Below are positions 58,117 through 64,000 of a stretch of DNA of 64,000 nucleotides, piece by piece. The number at the start of each line of letters is the position of its first letter. Positions within the stretch are counted from its first letter, which is position 1. This stretch comes from Methylibium sp035762065 (GTDB taxonomy: Bacteria; Pseudomonadota; Gammaproteobacteria; Burkholderiales; Burkholderiaceae_C). The stretch covers positions 124,001 to 188,000 of the forward strand of contig NZ_DASTPW010000002.1 in the NCBI RefSeq assembly GCF_035762065.1, given 5' to 3'. A program made the translations under genes and the position numbers. A model generated the notes under the pieces. The model saw nothing but the letters and a program-made list of their open reading frames with translations. It did not search any database and was not told the origin of the DNA.

Positions 58117-59013
58117 ATGTCTCGCCTGGCTGTCCGCTTGTCCGCCGCAACCGAGTTGTTGAAACCGATCACGTGGTTTCCGCCGATGTGGGCTTTCGCC
58201 TGCGGCGTCGTCGCTTCGGGCTTGCCGGTGGCCGACCGCTGGCTCGCGGTGCTGACCGGCGTGCTGCTCGCCGGCCCGTTGGTGTGCGCATCGAGTCAGG
58301 CGGTCAACGACTGGTTCGACCGCCACGTCGATGCGATCAACGAGCCGCAGCGGCCGATCCCTTCCGGCCGCCTGCCGGGTCGCTGGGGCCTGGGCATCGC
58401 GATCGGCTGGACGCTGCTGTCCGCGGCGGTCGCTGCGACGCTGGGGCCCTGGGCCTTCGTCGCCGGGCTCGTCGGCCTCGCGCTCGCCTGGGCCTACAGC
58501 GCGCCGCCGCTGCGCCTCAAGCGCAATGGCTGGTGGGGCAACGCGGCCTGCGGGATTTCGTACGAAGGGCTGGCCTGGGCGACCGGCGCCGCGGTGGTCG
58601 CCGGCGGAAGCCTGGGCGACGTGCCCGGCGGCCGTTCGCTGCTGCTGGCGCTGCTCTACAGCGTCGGCACGCACGGGATCATGACGCTCAACGACTTCAA
58701 GGCCATCGAAGGCGACCGGCGCATGGGCATCGCCTCGCTGCCGGTGCAGCTGGGCGCAGTCAACGCGGCGCGTTCGGCCTGCGCCTTCATGCTCGTGCCG
58801 CAGTGCGTGGTGCTCGGCCTGCTGCTCGCCTGGGGCGCGCCCTGGCATGCGGCCGGCATCGGCGCCCTGATGGCCGGGCAGCTGGTGCTGATGCGGCGTT
58901 TCCTCGCGCAGCCGGTCGAGCGCGCGCTGTTCTACAGCGGCTTCGGCGTGCCGCTGTTCGTCGCCGGGATGATGGTCAGCGCCTTCGCGTTGCGCTCCCT
59001 CGCATCACCATGA
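58117..59013 (+). CDS. bchG: Bacteriochlorophyll synthase (geranylgeranyl transferase)
   Basis: A 298-residue UbiA-family prenyltransferase attaching geranylgeranyl to bacteriochlorophyllide. The conserved start LLKPITWFPPMWAFACGVV, the first Asp-rich motif NDWFDRHVDAINEPQRPIPSGR near residue 68, and the second TLNDFKAIEGDRRMGI near residue 190 are all present, with about eight membrane helices. The ATG at 58117 was chosen over TTG 58081, which lies in the promoter. The stop overlaps the next ATG. Confidence 0.96.
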   Translation: MSRLAVRLSAATELLKPITWFPPMWAFACGVVASGLPVADRWLAVLTGVLLAGPLVCASSQAVNDWFDRHVDAINEPQRPIPSGRLPGRWGLGIAIGWTLLSAAVAATLGPWAFVAGLVGLALAWAYSAPPLRLKRNGWWGNAACGISYEGLAWATGAAVVAGGSLGDVPGGRSLLLALLYSVGTHGIMTLNDFKAIEGDRRMGIASLPVQLGAVNAARSACAFMLVPQCVVLGLLLAWGAPWHAAGIGALMAGQLVLMRRFLAQPVERALFYSGFGVPLFVAGMMVSAFALRSLASP

Positions 59014-60362
59014 ACGCCGCCACGAACTTCGGCTGGCAGCAGGTCGCGCGGCTCGGGCTCGTGCAGGCGGCGCTCGGCGCGATCGTCGTGCTGACCACTT
59101 CGACGCTGAACCGGGTGATGGTCGTCGAGCTCGCGTTGCCGGCCCTGCTGCCGGGCCTGCTCGTCGCGCTGCACTACGCGGTGCAGCTGACCCGCCCGCG
59201 CATGGGCCACGGCAGCGACGAAGGCCGGCGCCGCACGCCGTGGATCGTCGGCGGCATGGCAGTGCTCGGCCTCGGCGGCGTGCTGGCCGCGGTCGCGGTC
59301 GTGGCGATGGCGACCGCGCGCGGCCCGGGCATCGCCCTCGCGGTGTTCGCCTTCGTGCTGATCGGCCTGGGCGTCAGCGCGACCGGCACCTCGCTGCTGG
59401 TGCTGCTGGCCAAGCGGGTCGTGCCCGAGCGGCGCGCCGGCGCAGCCACGCTGGTGTGGCTCATGATGATCTGCGGCTTCGCGGTCACCGCCGGCGTCGC
59501 CGGCAAGCTGCTCGACCCGTACTCGCCGGCGCGGCTGCTCGCGGTGATGGCCGGCGTCGCGATCGCGGCCTTCGCGCTCACGCTGCTGGCGCTGCGCGGG
59601 CTCGAAGGCGCGGCATCGAACGCGGCCGAGCCCGCGGCCGAAGCGCGCACGCGGATGCCGTTTCGCGCGGCGCTCGCGCAGGTGTGGGACGAGCCGGCCG
59701 CGCGCCGCTTCACCGTCTTCGTGTTCGTCTCGATGCTGGCCTACAGCGCGCAGGACCTGATCCTCGAGCCCTTCGCCGGCAGCGTTTTCGGCTACACGCC
59801 GGGGCAATCGACGTCGCTGGCCGGCGTGCAGCACGGTGGCGTGCTGCTTGGCATGTTGATGGCCGCATTCGCCGGGCGGCAGCTTCCCGGGCGTTGGCAA
59901 GCCCGCGACTTCGGCAGCCTGAAGGCGTGGACCGTCGGCGGCTGCCTCGCCTCGGCGCTCGCGCTGTTCGGGCTGGTGGCCGGTGGCGTGCGCGGCGGCG
60001 CATGGCCGCTGGCCGCGACCGTGTTCCTGCTCGGCGCCGCGAACGGCGCGTTCTCGATCGCGGCGATCGGCTCGATGATGCGGCTCGCCGGCGTCGGCCA
60101 CGCACGGCGCGAGGGCGTGCGCATGGGCCTTTGGGGCGCGTCGCAGGCGATCGCCTTCGGCTTCGGCGGCCTCGCGGGCGCGGCGGCGAGCGATGTCGCG
60201 CGGCGTTTCATCGCCGACATCGGCAGCGCCTACGCCCTGGTGTTCTTCGTCGAGGCGCTGATGTTCCTCGCAGCCGCGGTGCTCGCATCACGCATCGAGG
60301 TGCCGCCGGCTGCGCGGCCCGTCCCCAGGCAAGACCTGTCGCTCGCGGGCGCGAACGGCTGA
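59010..60362 (+). CDS. PucC/BCD-family transporter between bchG and bchP
   Basis: A 450-residue membrane protein with about 12 helices, related to LhaA and PucC: STLNRVMVVELALPALLPGLLVALHYAVQLTRPRMGHGSDEGRRRTPWIVGG, SMLAYSAQDLILEPFAGSVFGYTPGQST, and a conserved end. In other purple bacteria the gene between bchG and bchP (often called orf428 or bch2) has this identity. It may move bacteriochlorophyll intermediates or help light-harvesting assembly. ATGA overlap with bchG. Confidence 0.9.
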   Translation: MNAATNFGWQQVARLGLVQAALGAIVVLTTSTLNRVMVVELALPALLPGLLVALHYAVQLTRPRMGHGSDEGRRRTPWIVGGMAVLGLGGVLAAVAVVAMATARGPGIALAVFAFVLIGLGVSATGTSLLVLLAKRVVPERRAGAATLVWLMMICGFAVTAGVAGKLLDPYSPARLLAVMAGVAIAAFALTLLALRGLEGAASNAAEPAAEARTRMPFRAALAQVWDEPAARRFTVFVFVSMLAYSAQDLILEPFAGSVFGYTPGQSTSLAGVQHGGVLLGMLMAAFAGRQLPGRWQARDFGSLKAWTVGGCLASALALFGLVAGGVRGGAWPLAATVFLLGAANGAFSIAAIGSMMRLAGVGHARREGVRMGLWGASQAIAFGFGGLAGAAASDVARRFIADIGSAYALVFFVEALMFLAAAVLASRIEVPPAARPVPRQDLSLAGANG

Positions 60363-60391
60363 TGACGATGGCATCGCAAGGAGATGGCGCG

Positions 60392-61606
60392 ATGGATGAC
60401 AAGCACCATGACGAGCTCTATGACGTGGTCGTCGTCGGCGGCGGTCCCGCCGGCGCCACCGCGGCCAACGACCTGGCCCGCCGCGGTCGCAAGGTCTGCC
60501 TGCTCGACCGCGCCGGCCGCATCAAGCCCTGCGGCGGCGCGATTCCGCCGCGGCTGATCCGCGACTTCGAGATCCCCGATGCGCTGCTCGTCGCCCGCGC
60601 GACCTCGGCGCGCATGGTCTCGCCGAGCGACAAGCGGGTGGACATCCCGATCGAAGGCGGCTTCGTCGGCATGGTCGACCGCGACCAGTTCGACGAATGG
60701 CTGCGCGCGCGAGCCGCCCAAGGCGGTGCCGAACGCCGCATCGGCAGCTTCGACCGGCTCGTGAGCGAGCCCGACGGCCACACGACCATCCACTTCACCG
60801 AACGCGACCGGCACGGCCACGGCGAGGGCCGGCGCGCGAGCTTGCGCGCCCGCGCCGTCATCGGCGCCGACGGCGCGCGCTCCGCGGTCGCGCGCCAGGC
60901 CGTCACGGGCGGCGAACCGAACGAGTGCGTGTTCGCGTACCACGAGATCGTGCGTGCGCCTGCGGTGAAGCCGGCCGGCTACGATGGCTCGCGCTGCGAC
61001 GTGGTCTACCGCGGCAGCCTCTCGCCCGACTTCTACGGCTGGGTGTTCCCGCACGGCGACACGCTGTCGATCGGCACCGGCAGCGCCGACAAGGGCTTCT
61101 CCCTGCGCGGCGCGGTCGGCGCGCTGCGCGAGGCCAGCGGACTGCAGGGCACCGAGACCCTGCGCCGTGAAGGCGCGCCGCTGCCCATGAAGCCGCTCAA
61201 GCGCTGGGACGACGGCCGCAACGTGCTGCTCGCCGGCGACGCCGCCGGCGTGGTCGCGCCGGCTTCGGGTGAAGGCATCTACTACGCGATGGCCGGCGGT
61301 CGCATCGCCGCCGAGACGGTCGACGTGTTCCTGCAGACCGGCGACGCCCGCGTGCTCGCCACCGCGCGCAAGCGCTTCATGCGCCTGCACGGCAAGGTGT
61401 TCTGGGTGCTCGGCGTGATGCAGCGCTTCTGGTATTCGAGCGACCGCCGCCGCGAACGCTTCGTCTCGATCTGCCGCGACCGCGACGTCCAGCAGCTCAC
61501 CTTCGAGGCCTACATGAACAAGGAGCTGGTGCGCAGGAAGCCGATGGCACACGTGCGCATCTTCTTCAAGGATCTGGCGCACTTGATGGGGGTGGTGCGG
61601 GCATGA
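60392..61606 (+). CDS. bchP: Geranylgeranyl bacteriochlorophyll reductase
   Basis: A 404-residue FAD enzyme reducing the geranylgeranyl tail to phytyl. It has the dinucleotide-binding VVVVGGGPAGATAANDLARRG, CGGAIPPRLIRDF, and LAGDAAGVVAPASGEGIYYAM. The ATG at 60392 has AAGGAG eight bases upstream; an ATG at 60362 that overlaps the previous stop adds ten unconserved residues. Size and motifs are normal. Confidence 0.95.
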   Translation: MDDKHHDELYDVVVVGGGPAGATAANDLARRGRKVCLLDRAGRIKPCGGAIPPRLIRDFEIPDALLVARATSARMVSPSDKRVDIPIEGGFVGMVDRDQFDEWLRARAAQGGAERRIGSFDRLVSEPDGHTTIHFTERDRHGHGEGRRASLRARAVIGADGARSAVARQAVTGGEPNECVFAYHEIVRAPAVKPAGYDGSRCDVVYRGSLSPDFYGWVFPHGDTLSIGTGSADKGFSLRGAVGALREASGLQGTETLRREGAPLPMKPLKRWDDGRNVLLAGDAAGVVAPASGEGIYYAMAGGRIAAETVDVFLQTGDARVLATARKRFMRLHGKVFWVLGVMQRFWYSSDRRRERFVSICRDRDVQQLTFEAYMNKELVRRKPMAHVRIFFKDLAHLMGVVRA

Positions 61607-61711
61607 GCCGCGCGAGAGGGGCCCCGCGCAGTGGGGATCGAAGCGAGCGAATGCACGCTCTTGCCGACGGAAGTGCGGGTCGGTGATGTGCTCTGTCGTG
61701 GAGGCGAGGGC

Positions 61712-62233
61712 ATGAGTCTTGCGGCCGCGAGCCGCCGCAAGGCGATCGTCGGTGCGGCGCTGGCGGCGGTGGCCGTCGCGGTGCTGGGCGGGCTCGCGAC
61801 CGACATCGGCCCCTGGTACCAAGCCCTGAAGAAGCCGAGCTGGCAGCCGCCGGACTGGCTGTTCGGCCCGGTATGGACGGTGATCTTCGCGCTCACCGCC
61901 CTCGCCGGCTTGAAGGCCGCGATCGCCGCGCCCGACGCCGCCGCGCGACGCACGATCGTCAAGGTCTTCGGCGCGAACGCGGCGCTCAACGTGCTGTGGA
62001 GCCTGCTGTTCTTCCGCCTGCACCGGCCCGACTGGGCACTGGCCGAAGTGGTGGTGCTGTGGCTGTCGATCGTCGTGCTGATCGTCGTGGTCGCCCGCCA
62101 TTCGGCGCTCGGCGCCTGGCTGCTCGTGCCCTACCTCGGCTGGGTCGCGTTCGCGGCCTTCCTGAACTACACGATCGTCGCGCTGAACGGCCCGTTCGGC
62201 GCGCCGATGGTTGCCGGCGGCATCGCGCGCTGA
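61712..62233 (+). CDS. tspO: TspO/MBR family tryptophan-rich sensory protein
   Basis: A 173-residue five-helix membrane protein. Family motifs: WYQALKKPSWQPPDWLFGPVWTVIFALTALAG, NVLWSLLFFRLHRPDWAL, and WLLVPYLGWVAFAAFLNY. In Rhodobacter TspO binds tetrapyrroles and lowers pigment gene expression under oxygen; a similar role is likely here. GAGGCGAGGG precedes the ATG. The 105-base gap after bchP contains no clear promoter. Confidence 0.92.
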   Translation: MSLAAASRRKAIVGAALAAVAVAVLGGLATDIGPWYQALKKPSWQPPDWLFGPVWTVIFALTALAGLKAAIAAPDAAARRTIVKVFGANAALNVLWSLLFFRLHRPDWALAEVVVLWLSIVVLIVVVARHSALGAWLLVPYLGWVAFAAFLNYTIVALNGPFGAPMVAGGIAR

Positions 62234-62247
62234 AGCAGGCCCCCGCG

Positions 62248-62553
62248 ATGGACGCCGCCCTCGCATCGTTGTCCGCCGCCGACTTCGTCGACGCGGTGAT
62301 CGCGATCACGCTGCTCGAATGCGTGGCGCTGGCGCTGTGGTCGAGGCGGCGCGGCGGCGTCGATCTCGCGGCCCTGGCGCCGAGCCTCGTCTCGGGGCTG
62401 CTGTTGATGCTCGCCTTGCGCGCCGCCGTGGCGGGCGCCGCGGCGGCGTGGATCGCGCTGCCGGTGGCGCTGGCCGGCCTCGCGCATCTCTGGGACCTGC
62501 GCCGTCGTTGGCCGCGCGAGGCGCAGCGGGCCGCTGCGCAACCGATCCGCTGA
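62248..62553 (+). CDS. 101-residue membrane protein between tspO and bchI
   Basis: Three hydrophobic helices (ADFVDAVIAITLLECVALALW; APSLVSGLLLMLALRAAVA; AWIALPVALAGLAHLWDL) with arginine-rich ends. It lies 14 bases after tspO and 13 bases before bchI, so it is part of the operon. No recognised family; similar small membrane proteins are found near tspO/bchI in other purple bacteria, but I cannot name one with confidence. Confidence 0.7.
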   Translation: MDAALASLSAADFVDAVIAITLLECVALALWSRRRGGVDLAALAPSLVSGLLLMLALRAAVAGAAAAWIALPVALAGLAHLWDLRRRWPREAQRAAAQPIR

Positions 62554-62566
62554 CAAGGAGTTCGCG

Positions 62567-63595
62567 ATGGCCACACCGTTCCCGTTCTCGGCCATCGTCG
62601 GCCAGGAGGAGATGAAGCAGGCGATCCTGATCGCCGCGGTCGATCCGCAGGTCGGCGGCGTGCTCGTCTTCGGCGATCGCGGCACCGGCAAGTCGACCGC
62701 GGTGCGCGCGCTCGCCGGGCTGCTGCCGAAGATGCGCGCCGTCGCCGGCTGCCGCTACGGCTGCGATCCCGAAGCGAGCGCGCTGTGCGACGACTGCGCC
62801 AAGCTGGGCCGCAGCCTGCGCAGCACGCTGTTGCCAGTGCCCGTGGTGGACCTGCCGCTCGGGGCAACCGAAGACCGCGTCGTCGGCGCGCTCGATCTCG
62901 AACGCGCGCTCGCGCAAGGCGTCAAGGCCTTCGAGCCGGGACTGCTCGCGCGCGCGCACCGCGGCTTCCTCTACATCGACGAAGTCAACCTGCTCGAAGA
63001 CCATCTGGTCGATCTGCTGATCGACGTGGCCGCGTCGGGCGAGAACGTCGTCGAGCGCGAGGGCCTGAGCGTGCGCCACCCTGCGCGCTTCGTGCTGGTG
63101 GGCAGCGGCAACCCGGAAGAAGGCGAGCTGCGCCCGCAGCTGCTCGATCGCTTCGGGCTTTCGGTCGAGGTGAAGACGCCGCAGGAGCTGGGCGCGCGCG
63201 TCGAGGTGGTGAAGCGTCGCGATGCCTTCGAGCGCGAGCCCGCCGCCTTCGTCGAACGCTGGCGCAAGGACGACGAGCGCCTGCGCCGGCGCCTCGTCAA
63301 GGCGCGCGCGGCGCTCGGCGCGGTCGACGTCGACGACGCCGCGCACGAGCAGGCGGCGCGGCTGTGCATCGCGCTCGGCACCGACGGCTTGCGCGGCGAG
63401 CTGACGCTGATCCGCGCGGCGCGCGCGCTCGCGGCGCTCAACGGCCGCGCGCGGGTCGGCGACGCCGAGCTGCGCGCGGTCGCGCCCTCGGCGCTGCGGC
63501 ACCGGCTGCGCCGCGATCCGCTCGACGACAGCGGCTCGAGCCTGCGTGTCGAGCGCGCGATCGACGAGGTCTTCGGCGTGCTGCGCGCCGCGTGA
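62567..63595 (+). CDS. bchI: Magnesium chelatase ATPase subunit I
   Basis: A 342-residue AAA+ ATPase driving Mg insertion. Walker A GDRGTGKSTAVRAL is near residue 40, Walker B LYIDEVNLLEDHLVDLLIDVAASGENVVEREG near residue 140, with sensor GSGNPEEGELRPQLLDRFGLSVEV. AAGGAG precedes the ATG. The end overlaps a GTG that could start bchD. Confidence 0.96.
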   Translation: MATPFPFSAIVGQEEMKQAILIAAVDPQVGGVLVFGDRGTGKSTAVRALAGLLPKMRAVAGCRYGCDPEASALCDDCAKLGRSLRSTLLPVPVVDLPLGATEDRVVGALDLERALAQGVKAFEPGLLARAHRGFLYIDEVNLLEDHLVDLLIDVAASGENVVEREGLSVRHPARFVLVGSGNPEEGELRPQLLDRFGLSVEVKTPQELGARVEVVKRRDAFEREPAAFVERWRKDDERLRRRLVKARAALGAVDVDDAAHEQAARLCIALGTDGLRGELTLIRAARALAALNGRARVGDAELRAVAPSALRHRLRRDPLDDSGSSLRVERAIDEVFGVLRAA

Positions 63596-63600
63596 TCGCG

Positions 63601-64000
63601 ATGCATGCGCCCGCCTGGCCGGACGCGCTCGACATCGCCGCGCTCGCGGCCGTCGATCCCGGCGGCCTGGGCGGCGTGCTGCTGCGCGCACGGCCGGGGC
63701 TGGTGCGCGATGCCTGGCTCGAAGGCTTCGAATCGCTGCTCGCCCGCGGCACGCCCGTGCGCCGCCTGCCTTCGCATGCCGACGCGAGCCGGCGCCTGGG
63801 CGGCCTCGATCTCGCGGCGACGCTCTCGAGCGGGCGCCCCGTCGCGCAACGCGGCGTCTACGCCGAAGCGCACGGCGGCTGGCTGTTCGTGCCGATGGCC
63901 GAACGGCTCGATGCCGCGGTCGGCGCCGAGCTGTGCCGTGCGCTCGACACCGGCGAAGTCGTCGTCGAGCGCGAGGGTGTGTCGCGCACCGACGCCGCGG
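63601..64000 (+). CDS. bchD: Magnesium chelatase subunit D, cut by window edge
   Basis: The first 133 residues of the D subunit, open to the end of the window. The N-terminal AAA+-like domain is recognised by RLPSHADASRRLGGLDLAATLSSGRPVAQRGVYAEAHGGWLFVPMAERL, typical of BchD, which lacks a true Walker A. ATG 63601 was chosen; GTG 63592 overlaps the bchI stop and is equally possible. Confidence 0.93.
   Translation, partial: MHAPAWPDALDIAALAAVDPGGLGGVLLRARPGLVRDAWLEGFESLLARGTPVRRLPSHADASRRLGGLDLAATLSSGRPVAQRGVYAEAHGGWLFVPMAERLDAAVGAELCRALDTGEVVVEREGVSRTDAA

Overview
The window comes from a GC-rich purple photosynthetic betaproteobacterium, most like Rubrivivax and its relatives in the order Burkholderiales. 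Three things point there. The left part carries a betaproteobacterial housekeeping block (gyrA, serC, pheA, tyrA, a fused aroA-cmk, rpsA, ihfB, lapA/lapB, hldE/hldD). The tmRNA encodes a tag ending RFALAA. The right part is a photosynthesis gene cluster with aerobic-type acsF, crtA, ppsR and ppaA. Codon third positions are strongly G/C throughout, so most long antisense frames are shadows.

Layout. 1-5.4 kb, + strand: the 3' part of dnaE, a repeat-tailed secreted protein and a patatin-like lipase. 5.4-20.5 kb, - strand: a tightly packed run of DNA-uptake, LPS-heptose, translation, aromatic amino acid, serine and gyrase genes, several with ATGA start/stop overlaps. 20.8-28.4 kb, + strand: an OmpA-family lipoprotein, ubiG, gph, a giant AsmA-like DUF748 protein, tmRNA, a 24-codon hydrophobic micro-ORF, a hexapeptide acetyltransferase and a methyltransferase. 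28.5-35.3 kb, - strand: two DUF2382 stress-type proteins, a GlfT2-like glycosyltransferase, an ABC exporter and two more glycosyltransferases.

From 35.4 kb to the right edge lies the photosynthesis gene cluster. On the - strand from 50.2 kb down runs a superoperon: bchF-bchN-bchB-bchH-bchL-bchM-lhaA-puhA-puhB-puhC-orf124-acsF-puhE-orf53. It covers bacteriochlorophyll synthesis from Mg insertion through the cyclase, dark protochlorophyllide reduction and vinyl hydration, plus reaction-centre H subunit and assembly factors. Diverging from bchF are ppaA and ppsR (regulators), then crtA, crtD and crtC. crtI and a small membrane-protein gene face them. Diverging from crtI are bchG, a second PucC-type transporter, bchP, tspO, a small membrane protein, bchI and the start of bchD. 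pufBALMC, bchCXYZ, crtB, crtE and crtF are not in the window.

The most interesting regulatory signal is a shared promoter design. bchF and bchG each have a PpsR/CrtJ-like palindrome (TGT-N12-ACG) whose end is the -35 hexamer, a 17-bp spacer, a recognisable -10, and only 7 nt before the ATG. This predicts leaderless, directly repressible transcripts. Further oddities are a crtC with no usual start codon, a crtI preceded by a 9-codon ORF with a perfect ribosome site, and a sugar-polymer gene island on the same strand directly downstream of the photosynthesis superoperon. No rRNA, tRNA, insertion sequence or CRISPR array was seen. No gene-free stretch exceeds 300 bases; the longest are 20483-20780 and 50243-50528, both described below.
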